Made by a program: the position numbers and the translations under genes. Source: Sunxiuqinia rutila (lineage in GTDB: Bacteria; Bacteroidota; Bacteroidia; Bacteroidales; Prolixibacteraceae). From it: DNA of 64,000 bases. Under the pieces are notes generated by a model. The model did not search any database, had not been told where the DNA came from, and saw nothing but the letters and a program-made list of their open reading frames with translations. Shown piece by piece: positions 25,110 to 32,843 of this stretch. Location: the NCBI RefSeq assembly GCF_050589705.1, contig NZ_JBNGOT010000007.1:124001-188000 (forward strand), in the 5' to 3' direction. The first letter of the stretch is position 1. Each line of letters begins with the position of its first letter.

Positions 25110-26258
25110 TTATAAGCCCAGTAGTTTCATCATTTTTTTCGGGATGTCCGTATTCTGCATAATGCCGGTAAATTCCTCAGCACCCGGCCCAAAAGCAAAT
25201 ACCGGAACCATTACCCCCGTGTGACCTCCGGTTGTATAGCCACCTTTTACCGTTTGCTTGGCAGTGTTGCCGTTGTTAATTCCCATGCCACCAGTTTCGT
25301 GGTCTGCAGTCACAACAATCAGTGTTTCTTTGTCTTTGGCTGCAAACTCAAGAGCATGGGCAATGCATTGGTCAAAATCAAGCACCTCTTCAACAACATA
25401 AATGGTGTTGTTTTGGTGGCCTCCCCAGTCAATTTGTGAGCCTTCAACCATCAGGAAAAATCCCTCCTTACTTTTGCTGAGCAGCTCAATGGCTTTGCTT
25501 GTGGCTTTTGGTAGCATGCCGTTTCGTTCTGGCGCGCGCCCGTTGTGTTCCGGAGCTGTCAGCCCGGCCAGCTTGCCTGATTTGAACTTCTCAATTTGGT
25601 TGATGTCTTGCAATACCGTATAGCCTTTCTTCTCCAGATCAGTGGTCAGGTTGCGTCCGTCTTTGCGGTCGGTAAAATGTTTGTATCCACCACCAATGAA
25701 AACATCAATGTCTGTCTTGAGAAAGTCGGCTGCAATGGCTTCGTACATGCTTCGCGAAGGCTGATGCGCGATGAAAGAAGCTGGTGTAGCGTGCGTGATG
25801 GCCGAGCTGGATACTAATCCAGTGCCCAGCCCTTTATCTTCGGCTTTTTCTAAAATGGTTGGCTGAGCGATTGTATCGGTATCAACACCGATTGCGCCGT
25901 TGTAGGTTTTGTACCCGGAAGACAATGCAGTTCCTCCGGCGGCAGAGTCGGTTACGTAGTTGCTTGCCGAACTTGTTTGTGAAAATCCAACATGCTTAAA
26001 ATTGGTCAGAAACAATTGTCCATCATTGGCCGATAGACCCGCTTGCACTTGCGAAACTCCCATGCCATCTCCAATCATGAAAATGATGTTTTTGGGCTTT
26101 TGGGCTTTGTGCTTTTCCACATAGGTTTTCACCTCGTAGGTTTGCTGTCCAATGTAAATTTTTAAAGAATCTTCCTTGGACAGGGTTTTGTAGTTTTCTT
26201 GAGCCAGCAGCGAATTGGCCAGCAGAAAGCTAACAACTATAAGAAGTAAGTTTTTCAT
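25110..26258 (-). CDS. Alkaline phosphatase (PhoA superfamily)
   Basis: A 382-residue exported enzyme; the signal peptide is about residues 1-19 (MKNLLLIVVSFLLANSLLAQ). MIGDGMGVSQVQ supplies the first metal-binding Asp, and SNYVTDSAAGGTALSSGYKT contains the nucleophilic serine and Zn/Mg contacts. MVEGSQIDWGGHQNN and VVTADHETGGMG supply the remaining metal ligands, and TTGGHTGVMVPVFAFG the last His. It releases phosphate from monoesters in the periplasm. No Pho box was recognised upstream. Confidence 0.95.
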   Translation of the reverse strand: MKNLLLIVVSFLLANSLLAQENYKTLSKEDSLKIYIGQQTYEVKTYVEKHKAQKPKNIIFMIGDGMGVSQVQAGLSANDGQLFLTNFKHVGFSQTSSASNYVTDSAAGGTALSSGYKTYNGAIGVDTDTIAQPTILEKAEDKGLGTGLVSSSAITHATPASFIAHQPSRSMYEAIAADFLKTDIDVFIGGGYKHFTDRKDGRNLTTDLEKKGYTVLQDINQIEKFKSGKLAGLTAPEHNGRAPERNGMLPKATSKAIELLSKSKEGFFLMVEGSQIDWGGHQNNTIYVVEEVLDFDQCIAHALEFAAKDKETLIVVTADHETGGMGINNGNTAKQTVKGGYTTGGHTGVMVPVFAFGPGAEEFTGIMQNTDIPKKMMKLLGL

Positions 26259-26428
26259 ACAAATGATATTTTTAAATGGATCTGAGTCAACATCAAAAAC
26301 AAGAAGCCATAGAATTGGTTCAGGATTCGAGTTGGCGTTTTCTATTTCAATGTAACAAGTGGAACAAAACTAATGATAAAATGCAAAAGTGGATTCGGAA
26401 AGTGATTAATAATTGGTTAAACCTGTCT

Positions 26429-27205
26429 TTATTTGCCGCCATTGCCTTCCAGGTCTTGCAGGCATTGCTCCCGCAAGGAAGGGACATTCCCACCCGGAAA
26501 ATTGACATAGAACAGACTGGTTGCTGCCGTATAATGCATCAGGCAGAAGTTATTTGAACAGTGGTTGTCATGTTGGGTGTCCAGGTGGTTGGTTAGCATG
26601 GGCGTACCTTTGTTGACCAGGCCTAGCAGATGTCCGAATAGGTGTTTTAGCACGGAGGACTCGAGCACATGGGGGGATGGCTGTTCCTCTCCGCCACTAA
26701 ATTCCTGGATGCTTTTTCCGAATAAGGCGATTGAGCTTGTGGCGTAAGGGATGCCGAGCGTTTTTACGGTGTCTTTATTTTCGGCATAATCGGTATCAAC
26801 AATGGCAATCCAGGCCGAAAGCGTTTTGTCTATAGGCAAATGCTGGCGGTATTGCACTTCAAGTGCTTGCAGGTCGGCAATGGCGTAGTTGGCTTTTCCC
26901 TCAGACGGAATGGCCTTGGAAATAATGGAGATGCCTCCGCTTTTGTGTATGCGCTCTTCCAGAAAAGAGGCCAGCAGGTAGATTGAATTGGCATTCAGCT
27001 TGAAGCCTTCCATATAAACGATTTCTACAATCAATTGGTCGTATTGGGCTTCGGACAGAAAGTCGACAGGTTCAACAATGATTTCTTGTGGCTCTTCCGT
27101 GTCGGTAGGTTCCGGCTCCTGATCGTTTGGTGAATGGTTGTTGCAAGTGGTTAAAAGTGACAGGCTTGCCAGTGCCAAGAGTGTATATATTATTGAGCGT
27201 TTCAT
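26429..27205 (-). CDS. Metalloprotease-like lipoprotein with a degenerate HExxH site
   Basis: The start chosen is the ATG at 27205, giving 258 residues with a lipoprotein signal (lipobox LTTC, Cys21) and an acidic linker. The C-terminal half follows the pattern of a Bacteroidota zinc metalloprotease: HLFGHLLGLVN at 188-198, then GTPM, NHLD and a cysteine-containing HCSNNFCLMH segment. In active relatives the first motif reads HExGHxLGLVN; here the catalytic glutamate position, residue 189, is leucine (codon CTA). Both histidines, 188 and 192, remain. It may bind zinc without cleaving peptides. Family naming rests on memory of the motif. Confidence 0.75.
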   Translation of the reverse strand: MKRSIIYTLLALASLSLLTTCNNHSPNDQEPEPTDTEEPQEIIVEPVDFLSEAQYDQLIVEIVYMEGFKLNANSIYLLASFLEERIHKSGGISIISKAIPSEGKANYAIADLQALEVQYRQHLPIDKTLSAWIAIVDTDYAENKDTVKTLGIPYATSSIALFGKSIQEFSGGEEQPSPHVLESSVLKHLFGHLLGLVNKGTPMLTNHLDTQHDNHCSNNFCLMHYTAATSLFYVNFPGGNVPSLREQCLQDLEGNGGK

Positions 27206-27353
27206 TTCAGGCTGTTTCTTTATCAAGTAAACTGATTTTAAGATTAAAAGTTTACGTTTTGCGCCGAAATGATTGGCCGTTTTGCTTATGGTGGGTTTTG
27301 TGCCAGTGTCAGATGGATTCAGGCTGTATGGGCTGTGTCAGGAAGCTTTTGGA

Positions 27354-28025
27354 CTAACTGGGATTTTTCGTATCCCATTCTTCGCGATCGAAATCTTCTG
27401 AAATAACATAGCGGATTTTATCATCCTCTGTATTGATCTCCAAAACACCCAATACAATCAGGTCTGAAAGAATGCGTACAGACTCGCGGTAGGTGATGCA
27501 TGCCTGCTTGCTGAAAGCCGATTGGCTAATGGAGCCGCTTTTCTCCAGTAAGTCAAGCAACAGTTGTTCTTTTTTGGAATAGTGAAGCAGGATGCCTTGT
27601 TTGCGTTTTTGCTTTCTCCAGACCTCAATCATGACTTTGTTGGCCAGTTTGTTTTCATCCTTCATCCGGAAATAGGCAAGCCATTTTCCCTCCTCTGTTT
27701 TTGCAAAATGGGGTTTGTTTTGGCTGGATTCAATCGTTACTTCAAGCACCGTCTTGCCTTCCGCCTGATGTTGGCGAGTGGTAAAATCAATTTGGGGTTT
27801 GCTGAATACTTTAGCGGCCGCCTCCACCATGTAATATTCTTCTTCGGACTGCACACCTACGATATTGCCATTGTCCTTAACGCCAATCAGCAGACGGCCA
27901 CCGTCGGTATTGGCAAAGGCAACCAATGATTTGGCGATCTTTTTAGAGTCGCTGATGCAGTATTTAAAATCCTGCTGCTGGTGCTCACCTTCTTGTATCA
28001 ATTTGGCCAGGTAATAGCTCCCCAT
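27354..28025 (-). CDS. ATP-binding (Schlafen AlbA_2 domain) protein
   Basis: A 223-residue protein. EHQQQDFKYCISDSKKIAKSL is split over the conserved start of the AlbA_2 domain, and AFANTDGGRLLIGVKDNGNIVGV is its glycine-rich core. The C-terminal 90 residues look like a winged helix (LLDLLEKSGSISQSAFSKQ, then RESVRILSDLIVLGVLEI). AlbA_2 proteins are often called ATP-dependent DNA-binding regulators, but the activity is mostly undefined. It is a single gene. Confidence 0.85.
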   Translation of the reverse strand: MGSYYLAKLIQEGEHQQQDFKYCISDSKKIAKSLVAFANTDGGRLLIGVKDNGNIVGVQSEEEYYMVEAAAKVFSKPQIDFTTRQHQAEGKTVLEVTIESSQNKPHFAKTEEGKWLAYFRMKDENKLANKVMIEVWRKQKRKQGILLHYSKKEQLLLDLLEKSGSISQSAFSKQACITYRESVRILSDLIVLGVLEINTEDDKIRYVISEDFDREEWDTKNPS

Positions 28026-28069
28026 AGTCCTTCACTTTTTGAAATCAACAAGCCCGTGATGGGATTGTT

Positions 28070-28951
28070 TTATAGTTCAATCCCGAATGCAATTCGTACC
28101 AGATAACCCAATCCGAACGAGATGAGCCCGACGACAGTGCTTAAAACAACCATTTCGCCAAAGCGCTTCCGGAAAGGCTGATCGTTGGCAATGGAAATGT
28201 AGTAACTGTATAGAAACACCACAAAAATGGAATCGGCAACAGCTACGGCCAAGGCTACAAAGGGCGAGGTGAAAATTAAGTAAGGGGCCACCAAAAACAC
28301 CACGGCAAACAAATAAGCAATGCCGGTAAATACTGCTGATTTGAGGGCTCCTTCGTCATTGCCTTCTGAACGATGAGAAAGGTACTCGGAAGAAGACATG
28401 GACAAGGCCCCGGCGATTCCGGCAATGATTCCGGTGAGCGCTACAATTTTAGTGTTTTGCAAGGCGAAGGTCAATCCGGCCAAGGTGCCTAGAATTTCCA
28501 CTAAGGCATCGTTTAGTCCCAACACAATGGAGCCAATGTATTCGAGTTTGTCTTCTTTCAGGATTTTGATCAGTTCTTCTTCGTGGTCATTTTCTTCCTG
28601 GCTGATGGTGGCTGCTTCGGGAATTTCTTTGGCCAGCTGATTGTAGTTGATCTGTGCATTTTCTTCTCCTTTTTCCATCAGTTTAATCCCGAAGGTGATT
28701 CCAAAAATACGGGCGATCCAGTAAAATTTGAAAATCTCCCAGCGACTGGGGCTGACTTCACGACCGGTGTATTTTTGCCAGATTTTGTAGTGTTTCAGCT
28801 CATCCTCGGCAATGGCCTGCAAGACCCGACTGTTGTGCTCGTCTTTTATTTTTGAAGCCAGTCGGTGATATATGGCGTGTTCCGTAATTTCGCTGCGCTG
28901 GGCAATGATTAGTTGCCGGCGTGCTTCCGGAGAAATCGGTTTTCGTTCCAT
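28070..28951 (-). CDS. Ferritin-like domain fused to VIT1/CCC1-family iron/manganese transporter
   Basis: A 293-residue two-domain protein. Residues 1-135 are a rubrerythrin/ferritin-like four-helix bundle: EITEHAIYHRLASKIKDEHN and AIAEDELKHYKIW carry the E and ExxH metal ligands, with ENDHEEELIKIL later. Residues 140-293 are a VIT1/CCC1 transporter: GSIVLGLNDALVEILGTLAG, GIIAGIAGALSMSSSEYLS, and three more helices. Such fusions sense or oxidise Fe(II) and export it (as in the membrane-bound ferritin MbfA type) or store it. It follows the GNAT gene by three bases. Confidence 0.92.
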   Translation of the reverse strand: MERKPISPEARRQLIIAQRSEITEHAIYHRLASKIKDEHNSRVLQAIAEDELKHYKIWQKYTGREVSPSRWEIFKFYWIARIFGITFGIKLMEKGEENAQINYNQLAKEIPEAATISQEENDHEEELIKILKEDKLEYIGSIVLGLNDALVEILGTLAGLTFALQNTKIVALTGIIAGIAGALSMSSSEYLSHRSEGNDEGALKSAVFTGIAYLFAVVFLVAPYLIFTSPFVALAVAVADSIFVVFLYSYYISIANDQPFRKRFGEMVVLSTVVGLISFGLGYLVRIAFGIEL

Positions 28952-28954
28952 CAG

Positions 28955-29404
28955 TTAGTTTTTTAACCATTCAAAAAGTTGGTAGTGCTCGGCGGTCATA
29001 CCCAGTTTTTGGTAAACCTGCTGGGCGCGGGTGTTGCTTTGGTCAACATACAACCGTATTCCCTTCAAGTTGGAGTCTTTTTCAACCAACTGCTGAATGT
29101 GCTGGTACATTTTTTTATATACCCCACTTCCGCGGAAAGCCGGCAACACATAAACAGACTGGATCCAAAGGACGGTTCCGTTGCGCCAGTCGCTCCACTC
29201 GTAGGTGGTAAGCAGGGAGGCAATGACCTGTCCGTTTTTTTCGGCCACATAGTAGGTTCCTTTGGCACGGTCATTAAACACGTGTTCAACACCAAGGGTA
29301 ACCGTATTTTTATCGAGTTGAAGGTTCTCGGTTTCCATAGCCATTTCCAGCTGGAAGGCTGCTATTTGCCCGGCGTCCTCTGTTTTTGCTTCGCGGATAA
29401 TCAT
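28955..29404 (-). CDS. GNAT-family N-acetyltransferase
   Basis: A 149-residue GNAT protein: MIIREAKTEDAGQIAAFQ start, VYVLPAFRGSGVYKKMYQHI (acetyl-CoA pyrophosphate loop, though the usual RGxG is read here as RGSG), and the NTRAQQVYQKLGM helix near the end. The acceptor is unknown. It is the first gene of a pair with the ferritin-like/VIT1 transporter and divergent from the NTPase gene. Confidence 0.9.
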   Translation of the reverse strand: MIIREAKTEDAGQIAAFQLEMAMETENLQLDKNTVTLGVEHVFNDRAKGTYYVAEKNGQVIASLLTTYEWSDWRNGTVLWIQSVYVLPAFRGSGVYKKMYQHIQQLVEKDSNLKGIRLYVDQSNTRAQQVYQKLGMTAEHYQLFEWLKN

Positions 29405-29483
29405 TTTCGGATTGAAAATTTGATGTTTCTAAAATGTAAAAGTAGTTTTATTGCCTCAATAACAATTTAAACGATTCATTCGA

Positions 29484-30008
29484 ATGAACATTCTCATTGC
29501 CTCGCAAAATCCGGTCAAAGTTAATGCCGTAAAAGAAGCTTTCAAAATTTGTTTTTCAGAGCCTGTTCAGGTTTATGGCCGGGCCTCTGAATCTGGTGTT
29601 TCCGCACAGCCACAAAGTGACGAAGAAACGCGGGAAGGAGCCAGAAACAGGGTGCAGGGCTTGTTGCAGAGTGGGGAGTCGGCTGATTATTTTGTTGGCA
29701 TTGAAGGGGGCATTGAATTGGTGGATGGAAGCTTACAGGCGTTTGCCTGGATCGTGGTTTCGGATGGGGAAAAGCAGTCGCTGGGCCGATCCGGAAGTTT
29801 TGAACTACCGCCTGAAATTGCCCGTCTGATAGCCCAGGGGATGGAGCTGGGCGATGCTGATGACCACGTGTTTCAACAGCAGAATTCGAAACAGCAAAAT
29901 GGCGCGGTTGGATTGTTGACCCAGGATCGGGTTACGCGTCAAAGCTTATACCAGCACGGCTTGGTGCTGGCTTTAATTCCATTTATGAATAAAGGGCTTT
30001 ATCCCTGA
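29484..30008 (+). CDS. Inosine/xanthosine triphosphatase (YjjX/NTPase family)
   Basis: A 174-residue house-cleaning NTPase. MNILIASQNPVKVNAVKEAF is the nucleotide-binding start; SGVSAQPQSDEETREGARNR and DYFVGIEGGIEL are the metal and base contacts of the YjjX family. It hydrolyses non-canonical ITP and XTP so that they are not built into RNA or DNA. It is a single gene. Confidence 0.9.
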   Translation: MNILIASQNPVKVNAVKEAFKICFSEPVQVYGRASESGVSAQPQSDEETREGARNRVQGLLQSGESADYFVGIEGGIELVDGSLQAFAWIVVSDGEKQSLGRSGSFELPPEIARLIAQGMELGDADDHVFQQQNSKQQNGAVGLLTQDRVTRQSLYQHGLVLALIPFMNKGLYP

Positions 30009-30021
30009 TTGAAGCGGGAGA

Positions 30022-30330
30022 TCAGAATTGAATTTTCTTGACAACCTGGCTGATTTTGATGCGCTCTTCTTCGAGCATAATGATCTGGATGTTGTTTTGT
30101 TGCAGTTTGGTATGCGCCTTAGGACCAACTTCGCCGGTAATTATGCGGTCCACTTTTTCTTCAGACAATAATTTAACCACCCGGGGGGCTACATCATGCT
30201 CTTCCTGACAATAGGGGTTGACGATAAACCGCGACTCTTTGCCGTCAGTAAGGTAGAAATAAGGGGCGCGTCCGAATCGTAAATCCATCGGAGCGGTCAG
30301 TTTTTTGTCAGTAGCGCTGATTGCGATCAT
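30022..30330 (-). CDS. NifX/NifB-C-terminal-type (dinitrogenase iron-molybdenum cofactor) domain protein
   Basis: A 102-residue single-domain protein of the Nif11-independent NifX/NafY family: MIAISATDKKLTAPMDLRFG start with the conserved RFGRAPYF, then IITGEVGPKAHTKLQQNNI. Small stand-alone members occur widely in anaerobes without nitrogenase and may bind Fe-S or Mo clusters. No nif genes are nearby, so nitrogen fixation is not implied. It is probably transcribed after the CMD-family gene on the same strand, 41 bases downstream of it. Confidence 0.85.
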   Translation of the reverse strand: MIAISATDKKLTAPMDLRFGRAPYFYLTDGKESRFIVNPYCQEEHDVAPRVVKLLSEEKVDRIITGEVGPKAHTKLQQNNIQIIMLEEERIKISQVVKKIQF

Positions 30331-30371
30331 GTTTTTTTATTTTAAGTATTCATGTTTCCGGGCAAAGCGGC

Positions 30372-30722
30372 TTATTGCTGTTGAAGGGCTTCCCAATACT
30401 CCACGGCTCGCCTGGTATGAGGAATAACAATTGTACCTCCCACAAGGTTTGCAATACTGAACACTTCAAAAATTTCTTCGGTGGTGGTGCCTTGCTCAAA
30501 ACATTTTTCCAGATGGTATTTAATACAATCGTCGCAGCGCAAAACCATAGATGAAACCAGGCCCAGCATCTCTTTGGTTTTTACGTTTAAAGCACCTTCC
30601 TGGTATGCCAGCGTATCTACGCTGTAAATCCGTTTCATGACTTTATTGTCTGACGAAAGTATTTTGTCGTTCATTTTTGAACGGTATTCCTGAAATTCAT
30701 CGATTAAGTTGCTCATCGTCAT
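30372..30722 (-). CDS. Carboxymuconolactone decarboxylase (AhpD-like) family protein
   Basis: A 116-residue all-helical protein. VLRCDDCIKYHLEKCFEQG carries the CxxCxxxH redox site typical of the AhpD-like branch, after TKEMLGLVSSM. It therefore probably acts as a peroxidase-type or disulfide-reductase protein rather than a decarboxylase. It lies between miaB and the NifX-type gene, all on the minus strand. Confidence 0.88.
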   Translation of the reverse strand: MTMSNLIDEFQEYRSKMNDKILSSDNKVMKRIYSVDTLAYQEGALNVKTKEMLGLVSSMVLRCDDCIKYHLEKCFEQGTTTEEIFEVFSIANLVGGTIVIPHTRRAVEYWEALQQQ

Positions 30723-30760
30723 TTATTCTATTATAAGTTCCAAATTTGAAGGTTTCAAGT

Positions 30761-30798
30761 AACCGGCTTGGCAACAAAAACATTTGCTGCCAAGCCGG
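30761..30798 (-). terminator. Stem-loop after miaB
   Basis: CCGGCTTGGCA and TGCCAAGCCGG form an 11-bp perfect stem 21 bases past the miaB stop codon. There is no T run on the minus-strand 3' side, so it could be an RNA-stability hairpin or a partial terminator before the CMD-family gene. Confidence 0.55.
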
Positions 30799-30818
30799 CT
30801 TGTGCTTAGCTGCCGGTT

Positions 30819-32159
30819 TTAGTCAACCAGTTCGCCAATCAGGGTTGTTTGTGTGCAACGGGTTACCCTGACTTTTACCAATTCGCCCTTCTGAAAGTTG
30901 CGGTTTGGGAAAACGACCACTTTGTTGGTTGAGGTTCTTCCAAAAAGTTCCTCATCGCTTTTTTTCGAAGTGCCTTCAACCAGGGCTTCTACCACCTGCC
31001 CAATGTCTGCCTGGTTACTTTCAAGCGACAGCCGGTTTTGAAGTGCAATGATTTCGTTTAAGCGGCGGGTTTTGATGTCTTCCGGAACGTCGTCATCCAA
31101 GTGCTTGTGGGCATAGGTTCCGGGCCGTTCAGAATACTTAAACATGAAAGCCATGTCGAATTTTGCCCATTCCATCAATGAAAGTGTTTCCTGATGATCT
31201 TCTTCTGTTTCGGTGCAGAAGCCAGAGAAAACATCGGTTGAAATCCCACAGTCCGGAAGAATGGTCCGAATGGCTTCAATTCGTTTCATGTACCACTCGC
31301 GGTCGTACTTACGGTTCATCAGCTGAAGTATTTTCGAGCTGCCCGACTGCATGGGCAAGTGGATGTGACGACAAATATTGGGATGAGCGGCTATAACTTT
31401 CAATACTTTGTCCGACATGTCTTTCGGGTGCGAGGTGGTAAAGCGGATGCGCATCTCCGGGAATTCGGTAGCAACCAGCTCCAGCAAATCCCAAAAACGT
31501 ACAGGTTTGCGTTCGCCTTCCGGCAAGTATTTGTAAGAGTTTACATTTTGCCCCAGCAGGGTAACTTCCTTATAGCCTTTTTGACTCAGGTCACGAACTT
31601 CATTGATAATATCCTGCGGAAGGCGGCTGCGCTCACGTCCGCGGGTATAAGGAACAATACAATAGGTGCAGAAATTATTGCACCCGCGCGTGATGCTTAC
31701 AAATCCGCTAATGTTTTTGTCTCCCAACCTTACGGGAGTGATGTTGTCGTAGGTTTCGTTTGTGGAGAGCTCTACATTGATGGCAGGTTCATGATCCAGT
31801 GCCTTATCCATCAGGTAAGGAAGGTCGCGGTAGGCATCAGGTCCGGCAACCAGATCAACGGTTTCATGTTCCAAAAACTGATCGCCTATGCGTTCGGCCA
31901 TGCAACCCAAAATACCCACCACCAGGTTTTTGTTTTTCCTTTTAAATGCTTTCAGGTGGTTGAGTCGCCCCCAGATACGTTGCTCGGCATTATCACGAAT
32001 GGAGCAGGTATTGATGAAAATGGCATCAGCCTCTTCTGCTTTATCACACAATTGATATTGGCGGTCTTGCAGAATTGCGGCCACCACTTCGCTGTCGGCT
32101 ACATTCATTTGGCAGCCATAGGTTTCTATAAATAGTTTTTTCTCTCTCATCTCTTTCAA
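30819..32159 (-). CDS. miaB: tRNA-2-methylthio-N6-dimethylallyladenosine synthase
   Basis: A 446-residue radical-SAM methylthiotransferase that adds the 2-methylthio group to i6A37 of tRNAs. The N-terminal UPF0004 domain has YGCQMNVADSE, NTCSIRDNAEQ and GCMAERIG, supplying three cluster cysteines. The radical-SAM domain has GCNNFCTYCIVPYTRGRE (CxxxCxxC), and the C-terminal TRAM domain covers about the last 65 residues. The start may be 32159 or the ATG at 32150. TAAATTTG at 32170-32177 on the minus strand is a good -7 element and makes a very short leader. Confidence 0.96.
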   Translation of the reverse strand: MKEMREKKLFIETYGCQMNVADSEVVAAILQDRQYQLCDKAEEADAIFINTCSIRDNAEQRIWGRLNHLKAFKRKNKNLVVGILGCMAERIGDQFLEHETVDLVAGPDAYRDLPYLMDKALDHEPAINVELSTNETYDNITPVRLGDKNISGFVSITRGCNNFCTYCIVPYTRGRERSRLPQDIINEVRDLSQKGYKEVTLLGQNVNSYKYLPEGERKPVRFWDLLELVATEFPEMRIRFTTSHPKDMSDKVLKVIAAHPNICRHIHLPMQSGSSKILQLMNRKYDREWYMKRIEAIRTILPDCGISTDVFSGFCTETEEDHQETLSLMEWAKFDMAFMFKYSERPGTYAHKHLDDDVPEDIKTRRLNEIIALQNRLSLESNQADIGQVVEALVEGTSKKSDEELFGRTSTNKVVVFPNRNFQKGELVKVRVTRCTQTTLIGELVD

Positions 32160-32169
32160 AATCAGTTGG

Positions 32170-32177
32170 CAAATTTA
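32170..32177 (-). promoter_or_regulatory. Promoter -7 element for miaB
   Basis: TAAATTTG on the minus strand matches TAnnTTTG, 10 bases before the upstream candidate ATG and 19 before the next one. Confidence 0.55.
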
Positions 32178-32316
32178 TTGATTTTAAGCAGAATCAGAAA
32201 TGCAAAATTTTTTCTTTGTACAGGCGTTATGAGATAACAAGGGAACAGAGGAGCCGAAGCATCTGATGTTAATGTAAAGTTTTTTGATTTTTTGGAATGA
32301 TAAAAACCATGTGCCC

Positions 32317-32345
32317 TTGTTTTCCATCAATTAAATATATATTTG
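32317..32345 (+). promoter_or_regulatory. Promoter of the SPOR-purF pair
   Basis: TTG, 18 bases, then TATATTTG, ending 21 bases before the ATG at 32367. Both elements fit the Bacteroidota consensus. Confidence 0.7.
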
Positions 32346-32366
32346 CACTTTTAAAAGACACCTGTT

Positions 32367-32843
32367 ATGAAATTAGTATTTGTAGGGATCTTTTTTATCC
32401 TTTTTGGCTTGACCCTCAGCGCTCAGGAATCTTCTTACAACCCCAACCCAAATGCTTCTTCAAACACCACCGAAACAGTTTATCAACATCTTCCGGTGAT
32501 GCAAGATGCTCGAATTGACACCCTGTTGGAACGGCATATTGAAATGAATAAGCGGCTGAATGGTACCGATGGGTATCGTCTGGAGATTTTTTTCAGCTCG
32601 AGCCTGCGGGCCCGGGAAGAAGCGATGGAAGTAAAAACGGAGTTTTTGAAGAAGTTTCCCGAAGAGCAGGCTTACATGATTTTTAGAAGCCCGGATTTTA
32701 AAGTGCGGGTCGGAAATTTCAGGACAAAAAATGAAGCATTGGCTTTGAAAGCAAAGATTAAAAAAAGCTACCCCAATGCCTTTATAGTGAAAGATATTAT
32801 TCAGTTTCCAAAATTATTTACTGACAAACAGAGCAATGAGTGA
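32367..32843 (+). CDS. SPOR-domain exported protein
   Basis: A 158-residue protein with a signal peptide (MKLVFVGIFFILFGLTLSAQ), a low-complexity Asn/Pro/Ser linker, and a C-terminal SPOR domain (GYRLEIFFSSSLRAREEAM onward to KSYPNAFIVKD). SPOR domains bind denuded glycan strands of peptidoglycan at division sites. The stop codon overlaps the start of the purF-type gene by 8 bases (ATGAGTGA), so the two are likely to be translationally coupled. Confidence 0.88.
   Translation: MKLVFVGIFFILFGLTLSAQESSYNPNPNASSNTTETVYQHLPVMQDARIDTLLERHIEMNKRLNGTDGYRLEIFFSSSLRAREEAMEVKTEFLKKFPEEQAYMIFRSPDFKVRVGNFRTKNEALALKAKIKKSYPNAFIVKDIIQFPKLFTDKQSNE

Noticed and set aside
30022..30330. Evidence of nitrogen fixation from the NifX-type protein
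   Set aside because: Stand-alone members are common in non-fixing anaerobes, and no nif gene is present.
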